Positions 1 through 8,440 of a stretch of 35,366 nucleotides of DNA are shown in pieces. The notes under the pieces are model-generated. The model had not been told where the DNA came from. It did not search any database and saw only the letters and a program-made list of their open reading frames with translations. Both the position numbers and the translations under genes were made by a program. The stretch is from assembly GCA_937895825.1 (NCBI GenBank), contig CALBKP010000030.1, positions 1 through 35,366 of the forward strand. The letters run 5' to 3'. Each line of letters opens with the position of its first letter. The stretch's first letter is position 1. The stretch is from an uncultured Alistipes sp. (GTDB lineage: Bacteria; Bacteroidota; Bacteroidia; Bacteroidales; Rikenellaceae).

Positions 1-100
1 CTACAACCTCTCAGCATTTATGGATGGAGACATTCAGGATGTCATCGACCAGCTCATCGTAGCCGAGAACGCCGAGCGTTTGAAGGAGAGCGAGTTGTAG
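1..100 (+). CDS. 3' end of an unidentified protein gene (partial)
   Basis: The window opens inside a reading frame that runs from base 2 to a TAG at 98-100 and encodes 32 residues ending AENAERLKESEL. The tail is acidic and probably helical (DGDIQDVIDQLIVAENAERL). It cannot be assigned to a family from this fragment. It lies upstream of a hairpin terminator at 149-189, so it is probably the last gene of a separate transcription unit. Confidence 0.6.
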   Translation, partial: YNLSAFMDGDIQDVIDQLIVAENAERLKESEL

Positions 101-148
101 GAGGGGACGGCATAGATTTACAAGTAAGGCCACGAGCCTAACCATATC

Positions 149-189
149 GACCGGACTCTCCACAAGGGATCCGGTCATTTTATTTTTTC
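149..189 (+). terminator. Rho-independent terminator after the partial first gene
   Basis: A 7-bp stem (GACCGGA at 149-155 with TCCGGTC at 170-176) encloses a 14-nt loop and is followed by a T-rich run (177-188). It would end the upstream gene. The next gene starts only 7 nt further on, so that gene may depend on read-through or on an unrecognised promoter. No good TAnnTTTG box was seen in 101-195. Confidence 0.6.
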
Positions 190-195
190 ACAGCA

Positions 196-621
196 ATGAA
201 CCTACGAATAGCTATACTCACACTCTCAGTACTCTTGCTGAGTATCAACACCTTCGCCTCGGAGCCTGGACGCGGAGCAATGGCACGTGCCCATGGCAAG
301 AAACTCACCGTGAAAGAGTGGAAGACTACACCCGATGGCCGCAACAAGTGGATCGACCACGTCGAGGTCTACAATGCCAACGGCGACCTCATCGAGGAGA
401 TTGAGTATAGCGACTTTGGCCGCCACCAGGCATGGCGCTCGGAGTACACCTACAACAGCGAAGGTCAGCTCATCAAGGAGATTGTCTACAACGAACGCAA
501 CAAAGTCGACAAGGTGCGTAAGTTCGAGTACGATGCCAACGGAGTATGCACACGCCGTCTAAACTACAACGCCAACGGTACGCTTAACTCCTACCGTCAG
601 TTTGAGTACACCTACGAGTAG
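196..621 (+). CDS. Small secreted protein with YxxxGxLI-type repeats
   Basis: This 141-residue protein has a clear signal peptide (about residues 1-21, ending NTFAS). The mature part holds short repeats of the type Y-N-x-x-G-x-L-I-x-E-x-x-Y, for example YNANGDLIEEIEY, YNSEGQLIKEIVY and YNANGTLNSYRQF. Such repeats resemble YwqK/RHS/MORN-like beta-hairpin repeats found in secreted Bacteroidetes proteins. It is likely periplasmic or surface-associated. It is the first gene of a compact run and ends 5 nt before the VTC-domain gene, so co-transcription is probable. No enzymatic motif was seen and the function is unknown. Confidence 0.75.
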   Translation: MNLRIAILTLSVLLLSINTFASEPGRGAMARAHGKKLTVKEWKTTPDGRNKWIDHVEVYNANGDLIEEIEYSDFGRHQAWRSEYTYNSEGQLIKEIVYNERNKVDKVRKFEYDANGVCTRRLNYNANGTLNSYRQFEYTYE

Positions 622-626
622 CCGCC

Positions 627-1442
627 ATGCATAGCCACAAGACATACGACACACTGAACAACCTCACGGTATGGCAGACGATGCCCACCATCACACTCGC
701 CGAGATGCGCGACGTGAAGCTGATGAACCGCATCGACACAAAGTATGTCCTCAGCTACGATGAGGTACTCACCCTGCTCGACATGGCCGCAACCTCGGGC
801 TACCGCGTGCAACATATCGACGGCAAACGCGCCCTCGGATACGATACGCTCTACTACGATACCCCCGAGCGACGCATGTACCTCGTACACCACAACCAGG
901 TGCTCACACGCCAGAAGATTCGCACACGCACCTACCTTGAATCGGGACAGACGTTCCTCGAGATCAAGAACAAGACAAACCGTGGACGCACGAAGAAGCA
1001 GCGCACAGAGATTGACCGCTCGCTATTTGGTGGCTTTGCCCACGACAGCGAGGCCATAAGCTTCTACCTCCCGCGAGCCAACTTCCAACCCGAGGAGATA
1101 AGCCCCGCGCTTGCCACACGCTTCGTGCGCATCACTCTTGTCAACGCCTCGCTCAGCGAGCGTATAACCATCGACCTCGACCTTAGCTACGAGGATGTCC
1201 GCACAGGGTGCAAGGCTTCGGTTGAGAAGATGGCTATTCTGGAACTCAAGCAGGATGGCCTTACCTCCTCAACAATGAAGCTACTGCTACGCGATATGCA
1301 TATACCGCCACTCAAGGTCAGCAAATACTGCCTTGGCACGGCCCTTACGGTCGAGGGCATCAAGAAGAACCGCTTTAAACTCAAGCTACGCGATATAGAG
1401 AAGCGTCTACACAGCATAAAGATAGTAACCACAAATAGTTAG
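627..1442 (+). CDS. VTC-domain protein (polyphosphate polymerase-like)
   Basis: This 271-residue protein matches the VTC domain, a member of the CYTH/triphosphate tunnel fold, whose yeast Vtc4 member makes polyphosphate from ATP. Tunnel-type basic and acidic residues are visible: RxDTKY (K39), QKIRTRTY (about 96-103, alternating Arg), LEIK (111-114), RTKKQRTE (121-128), LELK (205-208) and VSKY (231-234). It has no membrane segment. Bacterial VTC-domain genes commonly sit beside DUF4956 membrane-protein genes, exactly as here with a 5-nt gap. By analogy it may make a polyphosphate-like polymer at the inner membrane. Polymerase activity is inferred and the substrate is not shown by sequence. 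Confidence 0.85.
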   Translation: MHSHKTYDTLNNLTVWQTMPTITLAEMRDVKLMNRIDTKYVLSYDEVLTLLDMAATSGYRVQHIDGKRALGYDTLYYDTPERRMYLVHHNQVLTRQKIRTRTYLESGQTFLEIKNKTNRGRTKKQRTEIDRSLFGGFAHDSEAISFYLPRANFQPEEISPALATRFVRITLVNASLSERITIDLDLSYEDVRTGCKASVEKMAILELKQDGLTSSTMKLLLRDMHIPPLKVSKYCLGTALTVEGIKKNRFKLKLRDIEKRLHSIKIVTTNS

Positions 1443-1447
1443 CCGCC

Positions 1448-2197
1448 ATGATACGATTTGATAACGAAGGTCTAAACCCCGATATGTATGATCCTGAAAT
1501 CGCTGCGCTTGCAGGTGCCGACGCTGATATAGGTACAACATTCCTCGGCATACCGCTCTGCGACACTATGTCCGTCATGCAACTCGGTGTTCAGTTTCTG
1601 ATTAACCTCGTTGTGTGCAGTGCGATTGTCTGGCTCTTCTACTACCCCAAGAGCCACCGCAAGGACTTCTCCGTGACCTTCATGCTCTTCTCATCGGCTG
1701 TATTTATGCTCCTCTTCTTCATGAAGAGCGTAGGTATCGACTTAAGCATAGGCCTCGGCCTCTTTATGATCTTCGGCATCATGCGCTACCGTACGGAGAT
1801 GGTACCCATCCGTGAGATGACCTACCTCTTCCTCTCTATCGCTGTGGCCGTCATCAACGGTATCAACCTCATGGTATCATATGCCGAGCTTGCCATGGCT
1901 AACGGTCTTATTCTTGTCATCCTCTATGTCTTGGAATATGTTGTCATGCGCCGCCAGGAGGCATCTAAACTCGTCTGCTACGAACGCATAGAGCTCATCC
2001 GCCCCGAGCGCCGCCAGGAGCTTATCTCCGACCTTGAACAGCGCCTCGGACACAAGGTCGAGAGGGTCGATGTCGGCAACGTAGATTTCCTACGCGACGT
2101 AGCCTTCCTCAAGGTCTACTACATCGCCGCCCGTGGCGAGCAGCCCATGACCGACAGCACGATGAAGATAAACGAAAAAAACGCATTTAATAACTAA
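1448..2197 (+). CDS. DUF4956 integral membrane protein
   Basis: This is a 249-residue protein with about four or five hydrophobic segments (roughly residues 46-66, 74-92, 97-112, 124-146 and 148-167) followed by a soluble C-terminal tail of about 80 residues. The short polar stretch RYRTEMVPIREMTYLF (about 113-128) between membrane segments is typical of DUF4956 proteins. The family has no firmly established biochemical role but is repeatedly encoded next to VTC-domain proteins. It may be the membrane partner, channel or anchor for the upstream VTC protein. The start at 1448 is 5 nt after the previous stop. Confidence 0.85.
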   Translation: MIRFDNEGLNPDMYDPEIAALAGADADIGTTFLGIPLCDTMSVMQLGVQFLINLVVCSAIVWLFYYPKSHRKDFSVTFMLFSSAVFMLLFFMKSVGIDLSIGLGLFMIFGIMRYRTEMVPIREMTYLFLSIAVAVINGINLMVSYAELAMANGLILVILYVLEYVVMRRQEASKLVCYERIELIRPERRQELISDLEQRLGHKVERVDVGNVDFLRDVAFLKVYYIAARGEQPMTDSTMKINEKNAFNN

Positions 2198-2201
2198 GTC
2201 T

Positions 2202-2993
2202 ATGAATACCACAAAGATAATTGCATTGATAGCTCTTGTTTGTGCGATATTTACCGTCCAGGCGCAGGATGTAGGCACCCCAATAAGGAGCACGACCAAC
2301 GACTTTCGTGGCCGTGTGGAGGGTGCGTTCGAGTGGGAGCCTGTGAAGAATATGACCGTGGAAGCAGGCGTACAACTACGACTGAATAACGACCTCGGCT
2401 CGGTAGACCGTCTGCAAAGCAGCGTGGGCATTGGCTACGAGGTTAATAAATACTTCGACTTCGGTGCCGACTACGTGCTTATAAACAACTACGACCACGA
2501 GGTGTGTAGTTGGGAGAAGCCACGCCATCGCCTCAATGTCAATCTGCGCGGTACAGTCAAGGTCGGTCGCGTGGAGCTATCGCTTAGGGAGCGTCTGCAG
2601 ACTACGTTCCGCACCGACTCGGTCAACCGTTTCGAGAAGATGAACCCAGAGTTTGTACTGCGCTCGCGCCTTATGGCCGAGTATAACATCCGCCACTCGC
2701 GCTGGACACCCTACCTACTCTTCGAACTAAACAATACGCTCAATGCTCCGAAAGTCGTGGCCAACTACAAGGAAGCCGTGCTGCAGTGCGACAACTACAT
2801 CACGCGTTACCGTGCTGGCCTCGGTGCCAAGTTCCGTATCTCGCGCTACCACCGCCTCGACTTCTACTACTACTTTGACTACGACCGTGGTTACAACATT
2901 GACTATAAAGGTAATAAGGGTGACCTAAAGGGATATGTCGAGGAGAACGAATTTCGCCATACATTTGGCATATCTTACAAATTCAAGCTATAA
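2202..2993 (+). CDS. DUF2490-like outer-membrane beta-barrel protein
   Basis: This 263-residue protein has a signal peptide (about 1-21, ending TVQAQ). Alternating aromatic and polar strands follow, ending KFKL with an aromatic-rich last strand, as expected of a small outer-membrane barrel. Patterns such as RHRLNVNLRG, ELSLRERLQTTFR and FRHTFGISYKFKL resemble DUF2490 proteins. It starts 4 nt after the DUF4956 gene, which ties an outer-membrane component to the VTC/DUF4956 pair. A role in moving or sensing something at the cell surface is plausible but unproven. Confidence 0.75.
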   Translation: MNTTKIIALIALVCAIFTVQAQDVGTPIRSTTNDFRGRVEGAFEWEPVKNMTVEAGVQLRLNNDLGSVDRLQSSVGIGYEVNKYFDFGADYVLINNYDHEVCSWEKPRHRLNVNLRGTVKVGRVELSLRERLQTTFRTDSVNRFEKMNPEFVLRSRLMAEYNIRHSRWTPYLLFELNNTLNAPKVVANYKEAVLQCDNYITRYRAGLGAKFRISRYHRLDFYYYFDYDRGYNIDYKGNKGDLKGYVEENEFRHTFGISYKFKL

Positions 2994-2996
2994 CCT

Positions 2997-3539
2997 ATGC
3001 GCCGTATACTCATCAGCCTGTGCGCTCTGCTCTGCTCCACCCCACTCCTTGCCCATGAGCCACTATATGTCGTAAATGGCAAGGTTGTGGAGAACATCGA
3101 CGATATACCCCAGGATAACATCGCAAATATCGACATCCTCCCCGCCAACGAGGAGACCATTGCCGAGTGGGGCACGGAGGCATCCGAGGGTGTTATCCTC
3201 ATTACGCTCGTCTACGACACCCCCGCCCACTACAACGCCGAGGGCTACGACAGCTTCACTGCCTACCTCGCCAACAAGGGTAAGGGGGAGGCGAAGATGC
3301 CAGCCGCACGTGTATCGCTACGCTTAGCTATCGACGCGAGTGGCAAGGCCACCATATCGGAGGTGTTGCAATCGACCTCACGCCAGTTTCTCAAGCGCGT
3401 AGAGCGAGCCATCGCCGAAGCCCCAGCATGGCAACCAGCCATACGCAACGGTGAGCCAACATCGAGCATCGAGCTTGTCAACCTACAACTACCCGAGGGT
3501 AAAAGATTACCCGCAGAGTACGCCGTGATACTACGATAA
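2997..3539 (+). CDS. Small periplasmic protein with TonB-plug-like and TonB C-terminal-like segments
   Basis: This 180-residue protein has a signal peptide (about 1-19, ending PLLAH). Residues about 22-70 read like the plug of a TonB-dependent receptor: PLYVVNGKVV, then a DI-x-xIDILPANE stretch and a GVILITL ending (compare VDGxPV, IESIEVLKDA, GVILITTK). Residues about 100-165 resemble a TonB C-terminal domain (VSLRLAIDASGKATISEV, later AWQPAIRNGEP). No barrel follows and no N-terminal TonB transmembrane anchor is present. It sits 3 nt after the outer-membrane protein gene and 2 nt before xseA. It may be a soluble decoy, adaptor or envelope-sensor module; the function is unknown. Confidence 0.75.
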   Translation: MRRILISLCALLCSTPLLAHEPLYVVNGKVVENIDDIPQDNIANIDILPANEETIAEWGTEASEGVILITLVYDTPAHYNAEGYDSFTAYLANKGKGEAKMPAARVSLRLAIDASGKATISEVLQSTSRQFLKRVERAIAEAPAWQPAIRNGEPTSSIELVNLQLPEGKRLPAEYAVILR

Positions 3540-3541
3540 TT

Positions 3542-4819
3542 ATGCCACAGTCGCTCCGTAACATAATCACCACATCCACCGAGAGCCTCACGCTCCTCGA
3601 CCTCCAACGCATGGTACGCGCCACGCTTGAGAGCCGCTTCGACATGCCCATCTGGATAAGCGCCGAGATCTCGGAGCTCAAGCTCAACCGCTCGGGACAC
3701 TGCTATCTTAACCTTGTGGAGAAGGGAGCAACGGATGGAGCTCCACGTGCCGAGGCCCGCGCCGTTATCTGGCGCTCGGCATATAGCATCATCGCCACGA
3801 AGTTCGAGGCTGCAGCTGGGACACAGCTATGCTCTGGAATACGTGTATTGGTACGCGTCGTCGTTACATATCACGAAGTCTATGGCTTCTCGTTGCAGAT
3901 TGTCGACATCGACCCGAACTACACGCTCGGTGAGGTTGAGCGCCGCCGTCGTGAGACCATAGCTCAGCTTCAAAGCGATGGTGTGTGGGATATGAACCAT
4001 GAACTCCAACTCGCGCACCCCACGCTCCGTGTTGCCATCATCTCGAGTGCCACGGCTGCTGGCTACCGTGACTTTTGCGAGGAGCTCGCACGTACACCCT
4101 ACCGCTTCGAGCTCACACTCTTCGAGAGCCTTATGCAGGGTGATGCCGCCGAGGATAGCATCATCACAGCCCTCGATGCAATAGTCTGTCGTGAGGAGTC
4201 GTTCGACGTGGTGGCCATCATCCGCGGTGGCGGCTCAACGAGCGACCTCGCTCTGTTTGACTCCTACCGTATAGCCTCGCATGTGGCTCAGTTTCCCCTA
4301 CCCGTAATCACAGGTATCGGCCACGACAAGGATATCTCGGTAACGGATATGGTTGCACACACCATGTGTAAGACCCCAACGGCCGTTGCTACCCTCCTTG
4401 CCGAACTTGCAGATCAGGAGCTCACCACGCTTGAGAGCCTTGCGCAGCAGTTGCGTGATGGTATTGTTGTCCGAATCAATAGCGAGCGACTATACCTCGA
4501 ACGTAATGCTGCAGAGCTTGCACGCTCAACGGCTGTTACACTCAACGGCTGGCGTATGCGACTCGACAACACCGAGGAGCGACTATTAAGCGATACTCGA
4601 CAACGCCTTACGGAGGAGCGTCGCCGTCTCGCTACGGCAGATGACATTATCGCAAGCCATTCGCCCGAGAAGATTCTACGTCTCGGCTTTGCCATCGTTC
4701 GCAATAGCTCGGGTGTAGCCGTAAATGCGACCAACACCTCAGAGGGTGACATTTTAAATATCGAGCTCAAAGATGGTATGATAGAGAGTAAAGTTACCAA
4801 CATACGAAAAAAAGCATAA
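3542..4819 (+). CDS. xseA: Exodeoxyribonuclease VII large subunit
   Basis: This 425-residue protein matches the family length. An N-terminal OB-fold (about residues 15-110, including ISAEISELKLNRSGHCYLNL) binds single-stranded DNA. The catalytic core carries VAIISSATAAGYRDF, RGGGSTSDLALFDSY and GIGHDKDISVTDMVAHT, characteristic XseA motifs. A long coiled-coil region that would bind XseB follows (about 290-375). With XseB it degrades single-stranded DNA to oligonucleotides in repair. xseB follows 4 nt downstream. Its placement directly behind envelope genes with almost no gap suggests a shared transcript. Confidence 0.95.
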   Translation: MPQSLRNIITTSTESLTLLDLQRMVRATLESRFDMPIWISAEISELKLNRSGHCYLNLVEKGATDGAPRAEARAVIWRSAYSIIATKFEAAAGTQLCSGIRVLVRVVVTYHEVYGFSLQIVDIDPNYTLGEVERRRRETIAQLQSDGVWDMNHELQLAHPTLRVAIISSATAAGYRDFCEELARTPYRFELTLFESLMQGDAAEDSIITALDAIVCREESFDVVAIIRGGGSTSDLALFDSYRIASHVAQFPLPVITGIGHDKDISVTDMVAHTMCKTPTAVATLLAELADQELTTLESLAQQLRDGIVVRINSERLYLERNAAELARSTAVTLNGWRMRLDNTEERLLSDTRQRLTEERRRLATADDIIASHSPEKILRLGFAIVRNSSGVAVNATNTSEGDILNIELKDGMIESKVTNIRKKA

Positions 4820-4823
4820 AAAT

Positions 4824-5021
4824 ATGGCAAAGAAGAAGTTAACATACACTGAGGCTATGGCCGAGGTCGATCAGATCCTCACACGCCTACGCTCTGGCGA
4901 ATTGGCCGTCGATGAGCTATCCACGGCAGTGCGTCGTGCCTCGGAACTTATCGCCGAGTGTCGCAAGATGCTCCTTACGGCCGAGGAGGAGGTAGAGCGA
5001 CTCATCAACCCCGAGGCATAG
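4824..5021 (+). CDS. xseB: Exodeoxyribonuclease VII small subunit
   Basis: This 65-residue helical protein has the XseB pattern: a LTYTEAMAEVDQIL start, then LRSGELAVDELS and a second helix ending in AEEEVERL. It wraps the coiled coil of XseA to form exonuclease VII. It lies 4 nt after xseA and 4 nt before the methyltransferase gene. Its length is close to the usual 65-80 residues. Confidence 0.93.
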   Translation: MAKKKLTYTEAMAEVDQILTRLRSGELAVDELSTAVRRASELIAECRKMLLTAEEEVERLINPEA

Positions 5022-5025
5022 CGCT

Positions 5026-5799
5026 ATGAAGAGGCTTATCCGCTGGGCATTGAACCATATCCCACGCAGCTGGCTGCAGCGCATGGCTGGCTGGGCAGTA
5101 CCCATCATGGGTCTGCTCTACGTGGGTCGTGGCCGCAAGTGTCCTATATGTGGCACACGCCGCCGCAGATTTCTACCCTACGGCTACGTAACCTCGCGCG
5201 AGGATGCCCTATGCCCCCACTGCCTCGCCCTCGAACGCCACCGTATGATATGGCTCTGGATCGAGCGCAACACCGATCTGATGACCTCGCACCCACGTCT
5301 ACTGCACATCGCCCCCGAGGTGTCGCTTATGCGCCACTTCAAGCGCATATATCGTGGCACGGATAGCTATATTACGGCCGATCTGGAGTCACCTTTGGCC
5401 GATATGCACTTCGACGTGCAACATATCCCTATGGATGATCGTTCGGTTGATGTTGTCATCTGTAACCACCTACTGGAACACGTCACAGATGACCGCCTTG
5501 CAATGCGCGAACTATACCGCATTATGCGACCAGGAGGTTGGGGCATAATGGTTGTACCCGAAGATAGAGGGCGCGCCACGACCTTCGAGGATGACACCAT
5601 CACCGACCCACGAGAGCGCACACGCATCTTTGGCCAGTATGACCACCTCAGGATCTATGGCCGCGACTACGACGACCGCCTCAGTGAGGCTGGCTTCGAT
5701 GTCGAGCGCATAGCCTTTGCCGCAAGCCTCACCCCCGAGGAGCGCACTCTCTATGCCGTAGGGTCGGACGACCTCGTTGTTGTCCGCAAGAGAGCTTAA
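5026..5799 (+). CDS. Class I SAM-dependent methyltransferase with an N-terminal zinc ribbon
   Basis: In this 257-residue protein, four cysteines in two CPxC pairs (C39/C42 and C63/C66) probably form a zinc ribbon. A methyltransferase type 11 fold follows, with a motif-I region around LLHIAPE (92-98) and the motif VDVVICNHLLEHV (141-153) before RIMRPGGWGIMVVP. The substrate cannot be told. The zinc ribbon suggests a nucleic acid, protein or polysaccharide-chain target rather than a small metabolite, but this is inference. It is transcribed with xseAB. Confidence 0.85.
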   Translation: MKRLIRWALNHIPRSWLQRMAGWAVPIMGLLYVGRGRKCPICGTRRRRFLPYGYVTSREDALCPHCLALERHRMIWLWIERNTDLMTSHPRLLHIAPEVSLMRHFKRIYRGTDSYITADLESPLADMHFDVQHIPMDDRSVDVVICNHLLEHVTDDRLAMRELYRIMRPGGWGIMVVPEDRGRATTFEDDTITDPRERTRIFGQYDHLRIYGRDYDDRLSEAGFDVERIAFAASLTPEERTLYAVGSDDLVVVRKRA

Positions 5800-5820
5800 C
5801 AACGAATAAAATGTTCAACA

Positions 5821-8040
5821 ATGGAAGTAACCGTATTAGATAGATACTCCGATTTTCGCACGCTTGTCGCCTCGCAGTTCTCCGCCAAGACACAAGCAAT
5901 GGTTGACGATGCACTACAATTTGCCGATGAGCGACTACGCGGCCACGTACGCTACAACTCTCAGCCGATGCTCGACCACGGCGTGGCCGTTGCACGCATC
6001 GTCATCGAGGAGATAGGCCTTGGTCGTAACTCTACGATTGCGGCCATCACCCACGACATCGTGCGCATCGCCATACAGGAGCGCCACGCCGACATCAACG
6101 AACTCACCGCCCACATACGTCAGACATACGGTGAAGAGGTACTCGGCATCACTCTCGCCCTATGCAAAATATCGGATATAAAGCTCAAAGCATCGAAGGA
6201 GCAGGCTTCGGATTTCCGCGATATGATTGTGTCGTACTCCGAGGATCCACGCGTCATACTCATCAAACTCGCTGACCGTCTGGAGGTTATGCGTTCGCTC
6301 AACATCTTCCCCGAGCGAAAGCGTCGCACCAAGAGCTGGGAGAGCCTCAACCTATACGCTCAGATAGCCCACAAACTCGGCCTCTACAACATTAAGAGCG
6401 AAATGGAGGATCTCTCGTTAAAATATCTTGAGCCCGAGGCCTATAACCATATCGTCGAGGAACTTAAGGAGAGTGAGACTGAGCGTATGGCCTTTATCGA
6501 ACGGTTCTTAGAGCCCGTGCGCCAGCTCTTAGACAAGGATGGCATCAAGTACCACATCAAGAGCCGCACCAAGTCCGTCTACTCGATCTTCCAGAAGATG
6601 CGCAAGCAGAAGGTGGGCTTCAAGGGTGTCTACGACATCTTTGCCCTGCGCATCATCATCGACTGCCCACGCGAGATGGAGAAACGCCTCTGCTGGACGG
6701 TATTTTCGCACGTGACAGACCTTTACACCCCCAATCCCGATCGTATGCGCGACTGGATATCTATCCCCAAGTCTAACGGCTACGAGTCGCTACACACCAC
6801 GGTTGTCACCCGCGATGGCCGCTGGGTGGAGGTGCAGATACGCACCGAGCGCATGGACGAGGTTGCCGAGCGTGGTATTGCTGCCCACTGGCGCTATAAG
6901 GGTGTCAAGCAGGGCGGCATGGGTGCCGAGGAGTGGCTCGGTCGCCTACGCGAACTTTTGGAGGATACAACGTCAGAATCCATCGCCCGTCGCTTCGAGT
7001 CAAAGCCCTCGACAGGCGAGATCTTCGTCTTCACCCCCACGGGCGATATACGCAAGCTACCCGAGGGTGCCACCGTCCTCGACTTTGCTTTCGACATACA
7101 CACCTCGCTGGGTGCTATATGCGTGGGTGGCAAGATTGGCAACCGCGTTGTTCCCATCAAGGAGCAGCTCAAGAATGGCGACATCTGCGAGGTGCTCACG
7201 CGCAAGGATCAAACTCCGAAGGCCGACTGGCTCTCGATATGTGTCACACAAAAGGCTCGCTCACGCATACGCCTACACCTTCGCGAGGAGCGACTAAAGA
7301 ATGCACGCCTTGGCCGCGAGGAGCTTGAGCGTAAGCTCAAAAATTGGAAGATGGATGTTACTATCGATGAGGCTGTTGCCTACCTGTGTAAGCACTTCAA
7401 GATACGCAGTGGCAACGAGCTCTACGTACATATCGCCGACCAAAAGATCGACATGTTCAGCGTAAAGGAGATACTCCTACGCTGGCTTTCGGGCGAGGCT
7501 GACGAGGAGCGTCGTCAGGCTGCCGCCGAGGTCGAGGAGCGAAAACTCAAGCTCCGCGAGGAGCGCGAGGAGGTTGCTCCACGTAGCACCGATGCCCTTA
7601 TAATCGACGAGAAGATTAACAACATAGAGTATAAGCTCGGCCGTTGCTGCAACCCCATTAAAGGTGACGACATCTTCGGCTTTGTGACCATCAACTCGGG
7701 TATCACCATCCACCGATCGGACTGCCCCAACGCACGCCGCATGCGCGAACGCTACCCCTATCGCGTTATGGAGGCACGCTGGAGAGATGGTGCTACGGGA
7801 GCCTTCCGCATCACCGTTGCCGTTACTGCCGCCGATATCCCTGGCCTCGCCACGACGATAATGGACGTAGCAAGCAAAGAGCTGAAGCTGTCGGTGCGCG
7901 GCATCAATTTCACACCCAAGGGCGACGGCACGGCCTCGGCACAGCTTACTGTCGAGGTGCCAAGCAGTAGCGTAACCGACATGCTACTCCACTCGATACG
8001 CCGCATCAAGGGCGTAAAGAATGCTTACAGAATTAATTAA
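5821..8040 (+). CDS. RelA/SpoT-family (p)ppGpp synthetase with degenerate hydrolase motif
   Basis: This 739-residue protein has full-length RSH architecture: HD domain (about 45-200), synthetase (about 240-365), TGS (about 400-465) and a C-terminal ACT domain (about 660-739). The synthetase motifs are intact (RTKSVYSI, VYDIFALRIII, NGYESLHTTV, EVQIRTERMD, GIAAHWRYK). RMRD at 308-311 corresponds to the basic RxKD signature of bifunctional enzymes, rather than the acidic signature of RelA. In the HD domain H78-D79 is present, but the following Glu-Asp pair expected in active hydrolases is absent (HDIVRI), and HNMRT is replaced by EVMRS. It therefore probably makes but does not degrade (p)ppGpp. 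A second, hydrolysing RSH elsewhere in the genome would be expected. Confidence 0.93.
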   Translation: MEVTVLDRYSDFRTLVASQFSAKTQAMVDDALQFADERLRGHVRYNSQPMLDHGVAVARIVIEEIGLGRNSTIAAITHDIVRIAIQERHADINELTAHIRQTYGEEVLGITLALCKISDIKLKASKEQASDFRDMIVSYSEDPRVILIKLADRLEVMRSLNIFPERKRRTKSWESLNLYAQIAHKLGLYNIKSEMEDLSLKYLEPEAYNHIVEELKESETERMAFIERFLEPVRQLLDKDGIKYHIKSRTKSVYSIFQKMRKQKVGFKGVYDIFALRIIIDCPREMEKRLCWTVFSHVTDLYTPNPDRMRDWISIPKSNGYESLHTTVVTRDGRWVEVQIRTERMDEVAERGIAAHWRYKGVKQGGMGAEEWLGRLRELLEDTTSESIARRFESKPSTGEIFVFTPTGDIRKLPEGATVLDFAFDIHTSLGAICVGGKIGNRVVPIKEQLKNGDICEVLTRKDQTPKADWLSICVTQKARSRIRLHLREERLKNARLGREELERKLKNWKMDVTIDEAVAYLCKHFKIRSGNELYVHIADQKIDMFSVKEILLRWLSGEADEERRQAAAEVEERKLKLREEREEVAPRSTDALIIDEKINNIEYKLGRCCNPIKGDDIFGFVTINSGITIHRSDCPNARRMRERYPYRVMEARWRDGATGAFRITVAVTAADIPGLATTIMDVASKELKLSVRGINFTPKGDGTASAQLTVEVPSSSVTDMLLHSIRRIKGVKNAYRIN

Positions 8041-8072
8041 CCGAAATATAAACTGCTAACACACAACTAATT

Positions 8073-8414
8073 ATGGACTTTGAGAATATTCGCACACCAT
8101 GGAGTGACACACTCAAGACATGCGCTATCACCGTCTGCGATCTCGACGGAGTTGTACTCTATCAGAATAAACGCTCGGTGGAGGTTAACGGCGACGTTCG
8201 CGGCCGCTCGATGATACCCTGCCACTCGGAGCGTTCACGCCAGATCATCGCCCGTCTTATGAGCGAGGGGGCGAACAATGCCTATACCATATCGAAGCGC
8301 GGCCTTAAGAAGCTCATCTACCAGACACCGTGGTACGAGTCGGGCGAGGTTGCGGGCCTTGTAGAGTTCTCGTTGGAGATTCCCGAGGATATGCCCCACT
8401 ACGTTAGGGAGTAG
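8073..8414 (+). CDS. Small PAS-domain protein
   Basis: This 113-residue soluble protein looks like a single PAS fold: ITVCDLDGVVLYQNKRSVEV resembles the PAS start (D-x-DG-x-I-x-Y-x-N). A G-R-S-M-I-P-C-H-S segment (C50, H51) follows, like the CHP-type motif of some cofactor-binding PAS domains, and the fold ends with GEVAGLVEFSLEIP. No output domain is attached. It lies 32 nt behind the RSH gene, so a link to stress or stringent-response sensing is possible but unproven. It is the last gene before a 900-nt non-coding region. Confidence 0.7.
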   Translation: MDFENIRTPWSDTLKTCAITVCDLDGVVLYQNKRSVEVNGDVRGRSMIPCHSERSRQIIARLMSEGANNAYTISKRGLKKLIYQTPWYESGEVAGLVEFSLEIPEDMPHYVRE

Positions 8415-8440
8415 CCCAAAACTAATTCTTAACTATCAAC

